Source: Paracoccus denitrificans (lineage in GTDB: Bacteria; Pseudomonadota; Alphaproteobacteria; Rhodobacterales; Rhodobacteraceae). From it: DNA of 19,808 nucleotides. The first letter of the stretch is position 1. The number at the start of each line of letters is the position of its first letter. The DNA lies in assembly GCA_005768755.1 (NCBI GenBank), contig VAFL01000033.1, positions 1 to 19,808 on the forward strand, read 5' to 3'. Shown one piece after another: positions 6,555 through 14,576 of the stretch. The position numbers and the translations under genes were made by a program. The notes beneath the pieces were generated by a model that was given only the letters and a program-made list of their open reading frames with translations, searched no databases and was not told where the DNA came from.

Positions 6555-8294
6555 TGTGCCAAGAGCTTTTTGTCGGTCAGTAATAGAGCTTTCGTTCCAA
6601 TCTGGGTAAGGTTCGATCTTGGCTACGGCACGGTCAATGCGTGTATTAGCTCCGACCTTCGGTCTTTCACTAAGGGCGCGGGTCAATAGGAGCTTTGATT
6701 GTTGGTAGACTGGCCGCTTCTCCGAGTACGGACGGTTGCCAAGCGAAGCATTTATTGACTTTTCAGCCAGAACCAGATTGCCGAGCCTCTGTACAATGGT
6801 CGGATCGCTTATTTCTCCAAACTGTTCCGCAGCGGCCGGCGTCGGATTTTGTGGGTAGATATGTTCGATTTCGAATCCGCTGCTCATGTAGTGATCGAGC
6901 CAAATCGTGCCAGGCGTTTCACCATACGCATTGATATCGACCTGCTGGGACAGCTTTCCAAGAATGTAGACCATTCTGTATAGCTGGAGTTTGCCCAGCT
7001 CGATCCTACCTATCGCATCGTCGAAGCGATTTGCCAGCGCCGCTTTCTCCTTGTCGAAGCGTTCTGAAATAAAAGTCTCGAACTGCTCTGCGGAACTTAC
7101 TGAACGGAGCTCGGTTGCCCAGCGGGCAAAGTTGCGCTCAAACGTTCGGGTAGGCTCGCGTGTGATGACATAGCAGAAAAAGAGGTTTTCTACCTCTGCT
7201 GCCAGTCGGTCAAAAAGCTCCGAGTCCAAGTGCCGTCCGGCAAGAAGCAAGATCAAATGCTGCCGCGCTGCTGAGCCTCCCAAAAGGCGCATATTGTCGA
7301 GGTAACGATTGCGCTTTCCATTTTGATCGTTGCCAGACCTGAAATTGCTATAGGCGCGCGCCGCCGATATCAGTTCTTTAACGAAAGCGTTCGGATCCTT
7401 GGAGTACCCAATCTCGGAATCCCTGCTGGCAAACCAGCCATAAATCTCGTCTTCGCGAATGATATCTACATTGTAGCGGCTGACTATGAAATATCGCAGG
7501 AAGCGAAGGGGCTTCTCGCGCATGTCGTAGATAACATCCTGCAGTTCTTTCCAACTCGCTTTCAGCTTATCGAACTTGTCGGATCTGGTTTTCATAAATA
7601 GCAAGTTCTTCAGCAAGTCCATGGAGTTGAGGCCAACACCACGATCATTGATCGTTTCGAAGATCTTCAGTGCTTTTGCGACGTCTTCAGTTTGAATTCG
7701 GATCAATTTAACTTTGTTGGTTAGATAGCCGTAGAAGGCGCGTAGGGCATTAGGATCCTCACCGAATTCGGCGGCAAGAAACTTTGTCGCAACATGGTGG
7801 GCAACGGCCATATTTTTCATCGAGCTGGTCGTTGCATTGCTGATGCACTTACCCGTCGCGATATGTGTCAAGGCATCGCCGCTATCTTCGTATTGCAGTT
7901 CCAGACGGTGTCGGAAGGTCTCGTTACCCATGTCGTCGACCGTTGAATCTGATATTTGAGATTTTAGCGTCGCTAGTTCGGCTGTTCCCAAAATCTTCAA
8001 TCGATCACGGATGGAGCAAAGCAGAATATAGAGGGTTGTCATCCGCTGTTGTCCATCGATCAGATCAAGGACATCGTCGGTGTTGCTGCTGGGACAGACA
8101 ACAATGCTGCCGATGAAGTATTCTGGAGCTTCAGGACTTGATGCTTCGCCCATTTCACCGCGGATATCCGTAAGAAGCTGCTCCACCTCCTCCGGACCCC
8201 AAACATACTCACGCTGATAGTCGGGAACAGCATAGAACTGGTGGAAAAGGTCTTTGACCGAGCAATCTTTGCTCTCAATACGCTGCACTGCCAT
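6501..8294 (-). CDS. DUF262/DUF1524 protein, GmrSD-like type IV restriction enzyme or related defence nuclease
   Basis: The 597-residue product has both domains of GmrSD-type enzymes in one chain. The N-terminal DUF262 part carries YQREYVW (26-32), FIGSIVV (60-66) and DLIDGQQRMTTLYIL (78-91), the signature linked to nucleotide hydrolysis. The C-terminal DUF1524 part has an HNH-type nuclease site, FEIEHIYPQN (about 474-483) followed by LGNLVL and Asn residues. GmrSD cleaves DNA with modified cytosines; SspE (phosphorothioate-sensing) and other stand-alone DUF262 defence proteins share the layout, so specificity cannot be read. No second defence gene is adjacent. GGAA lies 5 nt before the ATG at 8294. 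GC is near 50% in the line I counted, well below the flanks, indicating separate acquisition. The 3' end overlaps the altered DUF3489 tail in convergent orientation. Confidence 0.88.
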   Translation of the reverse strand: MAVQRIESKDCSVKDLFHQFYAVPDYQREYVWGPEEVEQLLTDIRGEMGEASSPEAPEYFIGSIVVCPSSNTDDVLDLIDGQQRMTTLYILLCSIRDRLKILGTAELATLKSQISDSTVDDMGNETFRHRLELQYEDSGDALTHIATGKCISNATTSSMKNMAVAHHVATKFLAAEFGEDPNALRAFYGYLTNKVKLIRIQTEDVAKALKIFETINDRGVGLNSMDLLKNLLFMKTRSDKFDKLKASWKELQDVIYDMREKPLRFLRYFIVSRYNVDIIREDEIYGWFASRDSEIGYSKDPNAFVKELISAARAYSNFRSGNDQNGKRNRYLDNMRLLGGSAARQHLILLLAGRHLDSELFDRLAAEVENLFFCYVITREPTRTFERNFARWATELRSVSSAEQFETFISERFDKEKAALANRFDDAIGRIELGKLQLYRMVYILGKLSQQVDINAYGETPGTIWLDHYMSSGFEIEHIYPQNPTPAAAEQFGEISDPTIVQRLGNLVLAEKSINASLGNRPYSEKRPVYQQSKLLLTRALSERPKVGANTRIDRAVAKIEPYPDWNESSITDRQKALGTLSRAIWGMPERLQVNGS

Positions 8295-8440
8295 AGGAAT
8301 TCCGATTGTTCGATATTGCTACGAGCACCTTGTCAGGAAGCGGGTAAGTGTCAAGCTATCGCCCTAACGGCCAAGCTTCGTGAACCCCATCAATGCACGG
8401 TCCGGAAGCTTGCGGTCCCCAAGAAGTGGCGAACACTAGG
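8295..8440 (-). promoter_or_regulatory. upstream region of the DUF262 gene; candidate -35 element
   Basis: On the minus strand TTGACA (plus-strand 8349-8354) lies about 55 nt ahead of the DUF262 start, with no convincing -10 at the usual distance. The foreign segment appears to end near 8440, where the methyltransferase reading resumes. Confidence 0.25.
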
Positions 8441-9358
8441 AGAATTGCCGCGCTTCTTCACGGCATACCAGCAGGGCTCGTGCTGCCAGTGGTAATCGCC
8501 CCGGCTGAGGACCAGCCGGTCCTTGGCCCAGATGATCTGCGACCGAATGTCAAAACCCGCCGCGATCAGGCTGTCGGCGACGGTCGTCGCATGCAGTGCG
8601 CCATGCCAGACATAGGCGACATCGCCGGGAAAGAGTGCCCAAGCCTCGCGCCAGTCGGCCCGGTCGTCGTTCAGCACCTTGCCGGTGCGCCTGGTGGCCG
8701 ATGCGCCAGTCTGGTTCCGCCAACTCGGGTCGTATTCGACGCCATAGGGCGGGTCGGTGACCATCAGCTGCGGCTGGACATCGCCGAGCAGCTTTGCGAC
8801 GACATCAGCGCTGGTGCTGTCGCCGCAGATCAGCCGGTGATCCCCGAGCCGCCACAGATCGCCCGGCACCGACACCGGATCGGCGGGCGGTTCGGGAACC
8901 TCGTCTTCGCCCTCGGCCGCGCCATCATCGCCGAGTTCCGGATCCTGCAGAAGCGCCTCCAGCTCGTCCTCGGCAAAGCCCGGAAGCGACAGGTCGAAAT
9001 CATCGGCCAACAGCCCCGCGACCTCGTCACGCAGCAGCGCCTCGTTCCAATCGCCGAGTTCTGTCAGCTTGTTGTCGGCGATGCGGTAGGCGCGGCGCTC
9101 CGCCTCGTCGAGATGGCCGAGCCGGATCACCGGCACCTCATGAGGCCCCAGCTCCGTCGCTGCCAGCACTCGGCCGTGCCCCGCGATCAGCTCGCCATCG
9201 CCGCCGACCATGCAAGGCACGGTCCATCCGAAACGGGCCATGCTGGCGGCGATGCGCGCCACCTGATCGGGCCCGTGCATCTTGGCGTTCCGGGCATAGG
9301 GGCGCAGGTGCTCGATCGGCCAGAACTCGATCTGGCGCGGCGCAAAGGCGAGGTCCAT
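8390..9358 (-). pseudogene. ParB-domain/N6-adenine DNA methyltransferase, C-terminally truncated
   Basis: From ATG 9358 the product begins MDLAFAPRQIEFWPIEHLRP. A ParB-type nuclease/sulfiredoxin-like domain follows, with GWTVPCMVGGDGELIAGHGRV in its middle and EAERRAYRIADNKLTELGDW at its end. The methylase part follows: GDHRLICGDST, then VTDPPYGVEYD, the DPPY catalytic motif of N6-adenine enzymes. It stops at HEPCWYAVKKRGNS plus 15 unrelated residues, giving 322 aa against about 430 expected. The C-terminal FxGxG SAM-binding motif is missing, so activity is unlikely. The break at about 8440 coincides with the edge of the DUF262 segment. Such genes are common in alphaproteobacterial prophages near the packaging genes and may modify phage DNA. 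It lies on the same strand as the early operon further right, and I infer it once followed that operon. Confidence 0.82.
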
Positions 9359-9412
9359 GGGGCAGGGTGGTCCTGTGGTTTTGGGTGGCTTCGGGGAGGT
9401 GGGGCCCGACGC

Positions 9413-9481
9413 GGTGGATTCCTGCTGGATTCCGCTCGGCTGGATTCCGGAATCCACCTTGGAATCCAGCGGGAATCCACC
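9413..9481. repeat. hairpin-forming array of TGGATTCC/GGAATCCA repeats with six GANTC sites
   Basis: Three copies of TGGATTCC (9415, 9426, 9441) are followed by three inverted copies GGAATCCA (9449, 9461, 9472). The two halves pair over 69 bp with one mismatch and a 3-nt bulge, and the centre TGGATTCCGGAATCCA (9441-9456) is a perfect palindrome. A seventh direct copy lies at 9540. Every unit contains GANTC, the CcrM methylation sequence in alphaproteobacteria. The array ends 55 bp before the methyltransferase start and could be an operator, a methylation-sensitive switch or a cruciform site. Confidence 0.8.
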
Positions 9482-9493
9482 CTGCGGAGGCAA

Positions 9494-9809
9494 CTAATGC
9501 ATTGTTTTGTTGATGGAAATGGTGATCCAGTGGCTCAAGTGGATTCCGCCTGGCTTCCCCGGTGAAACCGCCTGACGCTGGCAATCTTTCGCGCTGCGCC
9601 CCCCCGAATACAGATCGCGTCGGGGAGGAACCATGGCAGGGGGGAGGTGTGGAGGGTCTGACCTGATGAGCACCTGAGAGGCGTCTGTTCTCCGGGCGCT
9701 CGTCTTCGATCCTTGGGTTATGAGTCAACCCGGGCACGAATGTCAAACTGTTTTGTTGCGGGTTTGTTCGTGTGGCGCTTTCAAGGTCTCGCACGCTGTA
9801 TTGTCCAGG
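9494..9809. other. non-coding stretch between the repeat array and the histidine kinase gene
   Basis: No ORF here has coding character on either strand. It contains the seventh TGGATTCC copy (9540-9547) and a weak GGGTT/AACCC hairpin around 9715-9731 without a T-run. The left boundary of the two-component/glycosyltransferase segment must lie in or near this stretch, but no direct repeat shared with the other end (about 14960) is visible by eye. Confidence 0.4.
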
Positions 9810-11207
9810 TTAAGCTCCTCGCGGCGCTGCCTCGCTGAAACGCAGCAGAACGCTCAGGCCCGGATTGTTATCGTTCATTGTCACTGCTGCGGTGTGTAGC
9901 TCCGCGATCGCTCTGACCATGCTAAGGCCCAAGCCGTTGCCAGGAGTGGTTCGGCTTTTCTCAAGGCGATAAAAGCGGCGGAAGACCTTATCCCACTCCT
10001 CCGCTGGGATGCCTGGTCCATCGTCTGAAACCTGAAGCAGAACGTTGTTTTCTGCCCTTGCCAGTGTCACCTCGATCCGCGTTCCCGAGGGACTGTGGCG
10101 CAGGGCGTTTTCAACGAGGTTTGCAATCATCTGGGTTAGCAGCTGCTGATCGCCTTGAACCGTCGCGTCCTGATCCTCAATGTCAAACACCAGCGTCTGA
10201 TCGTTTTCTTCGGCAACGGGACCATATGCATCCTCAATCCGGGCGAGGATCGGGGCAAGCGAGGTCGCGGCGAACCGAACTGAACGCTGACCGGCCTCGA
10301 TCTGCGCGATCCGCAGCAGAGCATGGAATATCTCGATCAGATCGTCGGCAATCTCGACGGCCTGTTCCGCGACCTCCCTGTTCTCACGCGTCAGATCGGG
10401 CGCATTCAGCAGCACATCCAACCGCTGCCTCAGACGCTGCATCGGGGTGCGAAGATCATGGGCAATATCTGCTGATATCTGCTTCTGGCTGTCGACCATC
10501 TTCTGAAGCTGGGCGATGGTCCGGTTGATTTCTTCTGCCATGCGGACAAGATCATCGCTGTCGGAGCCAGTCGTGGGGACGCGACGTTCCAACTGGCCCA
10601 TCGCCACCGACTTCAATGTCGCTGAAATCTGGGTCAGCCGCTGTTCGGTTCTGCGACCTACAATGATCCCCGCAAGCAAACCAGCAAGCAGCAAGAGGAT
10701 GAAGCCTGCAACGAAACCGCGCTCGAGAACCTCGCGCAGCTCTTCAAGAAAATAGGTGCTTGTGCCCAAGGTCAGCCGGTTCGGGCCGAGTTGCACCGAA
10801 TGTAGCAGATAGCCGGTAACATCCTCATAGCGTGGCTTTTCGGCGTGAATTGCATCGATGGGGACATAGCCGCTGCCCTGTCCGTCGATGGCATCGACAT
10901 TTCCGGCCAGAACGGTGCCATTGGCGTCCTCAAGCAGGTAGATCCGATAGTCTTCGAAATTGAACCCGGCAAAACCTCCTAGCTTTGCCTGAACCGCCTC
11001 CAGCCCATCGCTTTCATAGAGACTTGCGAAACCGGCCGCATCAGCGGCCAGTTGATCTGATACCCATTCACTGATCTCGCGATCCGCGAAATGATAACTT
11101 AGCCCGAATACCAAGGCGGTAATGATTGCGTAAAGCGCCGCGAACCGTAGTGACAGGCGCGCCGAGGTCGAGCGCAGGAAGCGCGATATGCCAGTGTGCC
11201 TAGCCAT
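9810..11207 (-). CDS. two-component sensor histidine kinase
   Basis: The 465-residue inner-membrane sensor kinase has transmembrane helices near residues 19-40 and 165-184, enclosing a periplasmic sensor of about 125 residues rich in acidic residues. A HAMP region (about 185-240) follows, then a HisKA domain with the phospho-acceptor in SADIAHDLRTPMQRL (His250). The HATPase domain shows its N box NLVENALRHSP (363-373), G1 DDGPGIP (395-401) and G2 GNGLGLS (423-429). All key residues are present. Its ATG overlaps the response-regulator stop by 8 nt, so the pair is translationally coupled with the regulator first. By layout it resembles PhoQ/PmrB-class sensors that control envelope modification, and the divergent glycosyltransferase operon supports that role. 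The signal sensed cannot be read from the sequence. Confidence 0.93.
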   Translation of the reverse strand: MARHTGISRFLRSTSARLSLRFAALYAIITALVFGLSYHFADREISEWVSDQLAADAAGFASLYESDGLEAVQAKLGGFAGFNFEDYRIYLLEDANGTVLAGNVDAIDGQGSGYVPIDAIHAEKPRYEDVTGYLLHSVQLGPNRLTLGTSTYFLEELREVLERGFVAGFILLLLAGLLAGIIVGRRTEQRLTQISATLKSVAMGQLERRVPTTGSDSDDLVRMAEEINRTIAQLQKMVDSQKQISADIAHDLRTPMQRLRQRLDVLLNAPDLTRENREVAEQAVEIADDLIEIFHALLRIAQIEAGQRSVRFAATSLAPILARIEDAYGPVAEENDQTLVFDIEDQDATVQGDQQLLTQMIANLVENALRHSPSGTRIEVTLARAENNVLLQVSDDGPGIPAEEWDKVFRRFYRLEKSRTTPGNGLGLSMVRAIAELHTAAVTMNDNNPGLSVLLRFSEAAPRGA

Positions 11208-11871
11208 GCAGGCTGTAGCCCGCGCCGCGGACGGTGTGGATCAATTCGGTGTCGAAAGGTTTGTCGACCTTGTTACGCAAGCGGCTGATATGGGTCTCGA
11301 CGACATTGGTCTTGGGGTCGAAGTGAAAGTCCCAGACCGATTCCAGCAACATGGTACGGGTTAACACACGTCCGGCGTTGCGCATCAGATATTCCAGCAG
11401 GCTGAATTCGCGGGGTTGGAGGTCCAGCGACAGGCCCGCCCGCGTGACCGTGCGACGGATCAGGTTCATTTCCAGATCGGCCACCTGCAGGACGGTTTCC
11501 TCGGTCTTCAGGGGGGGTCTGCGGGTCAGGGCCGCCAGCCGCGCCGACAATTCCTGAAACGAGAACGGCTTGACCAGATAATCGTCCGATCCTGCCTCCA
11601 GCCCTTCTACCCGGTCGTCGATGCCGTCCATCGCTGACAGGATCAGGATCGGTGTCTCTACCCCTGCGCCGCGCACCGATTTGATCAGTGTCAGCCCGTC
11701 CAGTCCCGGCAGCATACGGTCGAAAATCATCACATCGTAATTGTTGTCCAGCGCTGACAGGAAGCCTTCGCGGCCATTATCGCAGTGATCGACCAGATGC
11801 CCCTGCGCGCGCAGGCTGGAAGAGATATATTCCGCCGTTTCGGTATGATCCTCTACCACAAGAACGCGCAT
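11200..11871 (-). CDS. OmpR/PhoB-family response regulator
   Basis: From MRVLVVEDH at 11871 the 223-residue protein has a receiver domain with Asp8, phospho-acceptor Asp51 (VMIFDRMLPGLDG), Ser79 and Lys101 (DDYLVKPFS). A winged-helix DNA-binding domain follows from about residue 125 (LQPREFSLLEYLMRNAGRV, then TNVVETHISRLRNKVDKPF, ending HTVRGAGYSLHG). The frame is open 19 codons further upstream, but the receiver fold begins at this Met, so I chose it; the Shine-Dalgarno is weak. It is divergent from the glycosyltransferase operon with 165 bp between starts. I infer that it activates that operon and probably its own, as PmrA/PhoP-type regulators do for lipid A modification genes. Confidence 0.92.
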   Translation of the reverse strand: MRVLVVEDHTETAEYISSSLRAQGHLVDHCDNGREGFLSALDNNYDVMIFDRMLPGLDGLTLIKSVRGAGVETPILILSAMDGIDDRVEGLEAGSDDYLVKPFSFQELSARLAALTRRPPLKTEETVLQVADLEMNLIRRTVTRAGLSLDLQPREFSLLEYLMRNAGRVLTRTMLLESVWDFHFDPKTNVVETHISRLRNKVDKPFDTELIHTVRGAGYSLHG

Positions 11872-12036
11872 TTGTGTTGCTTTCAGTTGCTCCCTTCGCT
11901 GGGATAACCCACCCTGTGTCTTGGTCAAGCCTGCGGGACATTACGGATTGTTATAGTTCCGGCAACGGCGCGGACAGGTCTCGCTTGGTAAATGGCGGCG
12001 AACACAAGCTCTCCGCCTATCAAGCAGGACCAGATA
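11872..12036. promoter_or_regulatory. divergent intergenic control region between regulator and glycosyltransferase genes
   Basis: This 165-bp gap separates divergent starts, so both promoters and the presumed regulator-binding site should lie here. TATAGT (11952-11957) could be a -10 for the rightward operon, but no good -35 stands 16-18 bp upstream. No clear pair of OmpR-type direct repeats was found by eye. AGGA precedes the ATG at 12037 by 7 nt. Confidence 0.45.
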
Positions 12037-13563
12037 ATGACAATAACCGAGGCCTATTCGGCCCAGCGGCCGGCCGCGACGCACGCCCGGCAAATTCTGC
12101 GCCCGACGCTGCAGGATATGCAGCTGGACAACACCGCACGTCGGTTCCTGCTCGCTGTTCTGACGGGATTCGGGCTTTTGCGCATTTGGGCGATGTTTGC
12201 CGTGCCTTTCACCGACACGACCGAAGCGCGCTATGCAGAAATCGCGCGCAAGATGGTCCAGACCGGAAACTGGCTGACGCCGCAATTCGACTATGGCGTG
12301 CCCTTTTGGGGTAAGCCGCCGCTACATACCTGGCTGTCGGCGAGCGGGATGCAGTTGTTTGGCGTGAATGAAGCCGCCGCGCGCCTGCCAATCCTGCTGA
12401 CGGCGCTGGCTGTGCTGTTTCTCGTCTGGCTCTGGGTGCGCGATAACGTTGGGCGAAACACCGCACTGGTCGCGACTGTCGTACTGGCAACGATGGCGAT
12501 GTTCTTTGGCGCATCCGCCTTTGTGATGACCGACATGCCGATGGTCCTTGGCACGACACTGGTCATGGTCGGGTTCTGGCAGGCGGTCAGCGGGGCAGGC
12601 AGCCGCTGGGGCTATGCCGTTTTCCTGGGGCTGGCGATCGGAATGCTTGCCAAGGGTCCGGTGGCCGTGGTCCTTTGTGCCATCCCGCTGACGCTTTGGC
12701 TGGCATTGACGCGGAACTGGCACCTGTTGCGTCAGCTTCTGTGGAAACGGGGCATAACGATGCTGATGGTGCTGGTGGTGCCTTGGTATGTCGCCGCCGA
12801 AATTGCCACGCCCGGTTTCCTGCACTATTTCCTGATTGGCGAGCACATTCAGCGCTTCCTGACCCCCGGCTGGCAAGGCGATCTTTACGGGTCCGGGCAT
12901 AAGGAAGCAAAGGGAATGATCTGGCTGTTCTGGCTGATGGCGGCTTTGCCTTGGAGCTTGGTTCCGGCCTTGTTGCTGACCCGTCCCGGCGAGACCCTCA
13001 CGACCGTCCGACAAGATCGCTCTGGCTGGCTGATCTATCTGCTGCTTTGGGTTGTGTCGCCGCTTTTGCTGTTCACACCGGCATCCAACATCCTTGCCGC
13101 CTATGTTCTACCGGGCCTGCCTGCCGCCGCCGTTCTGCTGGTCACGCTGTTCGCAAAAGTAATCGGGCCTCAGCCGAGCCGTGTGGCGCGCGCAGTGTTT
13201 GCCATCGCGACATCGGCGATCTTCGCGGTTTTCCTCTTGCTGACTTCGGCCGCCATTTTTGCACCGCAACAGATCCGGCTGAAAACGGACAGGGGACTGG
13301 TCGCCGCCGCCAATACGGCGTTGTCCGGCGCACCGCTTTATACCGTTGGCGGGCGCAGCTACTCGGCCGAGTTTTATTCGGAGGGTAAGGCGCAGGCGAT
13401 TGAGATCGACGACCTGGCCCGACTGTCCGCCGACAGCACACCGGCCGCGTTCTCTGTACCACCGGGCTTGGCGCCAGAGGCCACGGCATTGGGACTTGAA
13501 AACCTGGGTGAATATGGACGGCACGTCCTGTTCGTAACCCCTGCCGCAGGCGAGGTGAAATGA
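12037..13563 (+). CDS. ArnT-like integral membrane glycosyltransferase (GT39/GT83 family)
   Basis: The 508-residue polytopic membrane protein is a lipid-linked-sugar glycosyltransferase of the ArnT/PMT (GT-C) type. The first membrane helix (FLLAVLTGFGLLRIWAMFAV) is followed by the catalytic loop TTEARYAEIARKMVQTGNW and GVPFWGKPPLHTWL, the family hallmark with its acidic residue. Many further hydrophobic segments follow, then a soluble tail of about 80 residues. ArnT transfers aminoarabinose from undecaprenyl phosphate to lipid A. Here the companion GtrB- and GtrA-like genes suggest a sugar put on undecaprenyl phosphate by GtrB, flipped by GtrA and added by this enzyme to LPS or another surface glycan. 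The start at 12037 is supported by AGGA; an in-frame ATG at 11992 has none. The stop overlaps the next start as ATGA. Confidence 0.87.
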   Translation: MTITEAYSAQRPAATHARQILRPTLQDMQLDNTARRFLLAVLTGFGLLRIWAMFAVPFTDTTEARYAEIARKMVQTGNWLTPQFDYGVPFWGKPPLHTWLSASGMQLFGVNEAAARLPILLTALAVLFLVWLWVRDNVGRNTALVATVVLATMAMFFGASAFVMTDMPMVLGTTLVMVGFWQAVSGAGSRWGYAVFLGLAIGMLAKGPVAVVLCAIPLTLWLALTRNWHLLRQLLWKRGITMLMVLVVPWYVAAEIATPGFLHYFLIGEHIQRFLTPGWQGDLYGSGHKEAKGMIWLFWLMAALPWSLVPALLLTRPGETLTTVRQDRSGWLIYLLLWVVSPLLLFTPASNILAAYVLPGLPAAAVLLVTLFAKVIGPQPSRVARAVFAIATSAIFAVFLLLTSAAIFAPQQIRLKTDRGLVAAANTALSGAPLYTVGGRSYSAEFYSEGKAQAIEIDDLARLSADSTPAAFSVPPGLAPEATALGLENLGEYGRHVLFVTPAAGEVK

Positions 13564-14576
13564 TGAGTCGCATGCAGAATATCACCCGCGAAACGGCAAA
13601 TACCATGCCACGGGCAATCGACCTCGGACCCACTGCGCCGGATCTGTCCTTCGTCATACCCGCCTTCAACGAGGCGGAGAATATTGCGGAAACACTGAAC
13701 CGGGTGTCGCGCAAGGCGCGCAGGCTTTCTCCGCAGTCTGAAATTCTGGTGGTCGATGACGGCAGCACCGATGCCACCCTTGAACTGGTTCAGTCTGGCC
13801 ATTGGGGCGTGCCGGTCCGCGTGTTGCGCCTGTCGCGCAATTTCGGAAAAGAGCAGGCGATCATGGCCGGGCTGCGGCATGCGGCGGGCAGGGCTGTTGT
13901 GATCCTCGATGCCGACCTGCAAGAGCCCCTGCGCTATGTCGACACGATGCTGGAAAAATACCGCGAAGGCTATGAGATCGTCTATGCGGTCCGCGCCCAT
14001 CGCGACGACGAAAGCTGGCTGAAACGCCGCTGCACCGCCGCTTTCTACCGCTTCCTGAACATCGGCAGCGAGGTGCCCATGCCCGCCGGTGCACGCGATT
14101 TCCGGCTGATGGACCGCAAGGTCGTCGATGCACTTTGTGCCCTGCCAGAGAGCAACCGCTTCATGAAGGGGCTTTATGCCTGGGTCGGCTTCCGCTCGCT
14201 TGCGATCCCGGTCGAATTGCAGCCGCGCGGTGGGGGCAGCACCAAATTCGGCTTCCGCCGTTTGCTGAAACTTGGGATGACCGGGCTGACCGCCTTCACC
14301 GACTGGCCTCTGCGCATGTGGACCGGGATCGGCATGGTCCTGGCCTCGCTGTCGATCCTATATGGGCTATTTCTGGCCAGTCGCACCCTGTTTCTGGGCC
14401 ATGACGTGCCGGGCTGGTCGACACTGGCGGTGGCAATCTTCTTTTTCAGCGGCATCCAGCTGATGTCCATCGGTGTGCTGGGCGAATATCTGGCGCGCGT
14501 TTTCAGCGAAGTCAAAGGTCGCCCCGGCTATTTGATTGCCGAAGATGTCACCATTGCCGGGATGCCCGAATGTTAG
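13560..14576 (+). CDS. GT2 family polyprenyl-phosphate glycosyltransferase (GtrB/ArnC/DPM1-like)
   Basis: The 338-residue protein has an N-terminal GT-A domain: DLSFVIPAFNEAENI, EILVVDDGSTDAT, then LSRNFGKEQAIMAGLRHA with ILDADLQEPLR (DxD-type metal site) and GARDFRLMDRKV. Two C-terminal membrane helices follow (WTGIGMVLASLSILYGLFLA and LAVAIFFFSGIQLMSIGVLG), ending EVKGRPGYLIAE. This is the layout of GtrB and ArnC enzymes, which load a sugar from a nucleotide donor onto undecaprenyl phosphate at the cytoplasmic face. It overlaps the upstream ArnT-like gene by 4 nt (ATGA) and the downstream gtrA-like gene by 7 nt, so the three are a tightly coupled operon. The sugar cannot be told. No arnA/arnB/arnD genes are nearby, which argues against local aminoarabinose synthesis. 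Confidence 0.9.
   Translation: MMSRMQNITRETANTMPRAIDLGPTAPDLSFVIPAFNEAENIAETLNRVSRKARRLSPQSEILVVDDGSTDATLELVQSGHWGVPVRVLRLSRNFGKEQAIMAGLRHAAGRAVVILDADLQEPLRYVDTMLEKYREGYEIVYAVRAHRDDESWLKRRCTAAFYRFLNIGSEVPMPAGARDFRLMDRKVVDALCALPESNRFMKGLYAWVGFRSLAIPVELQPRGGGSTKFGFRRLLKLGMTGLTAFTDWPLRMWTGIGMVLASLSILYGLFLASRTLFLGHDVPGWSTLAVAIFFFSGIQLMSIGVLGEYLARVFSEVKGRPGYLIAEDVTIAGMPEC

Noticed and set aside
9413..9481. Rho-independent terminator
   Set aside because: It is a strong hairpin but no T-run follows on either strand, and it lies upstream of the leftward gene.
9359..9493. 45-residue N-terminal extension of the methyltransferase from TTG 9493
   Set aside because: It translates the palindromic array, has no Shine-Dalgarno, and family members begin just before the ParB domain (ATG 9358).
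8393..9565. 390-codon plus-strand ORF
   Set aside because: It is antisense to the methyltransferase gene, whose motifs (AGHGR, DPPY) are clear; the plus-strand translation has no recognisable domain.
9663..9670. CTGATGAG, the start of a hammerhead ribozyme core
   Set aside because: No GAAA follows a stem II at the right distance and no flanking stems I/III can be drawn.
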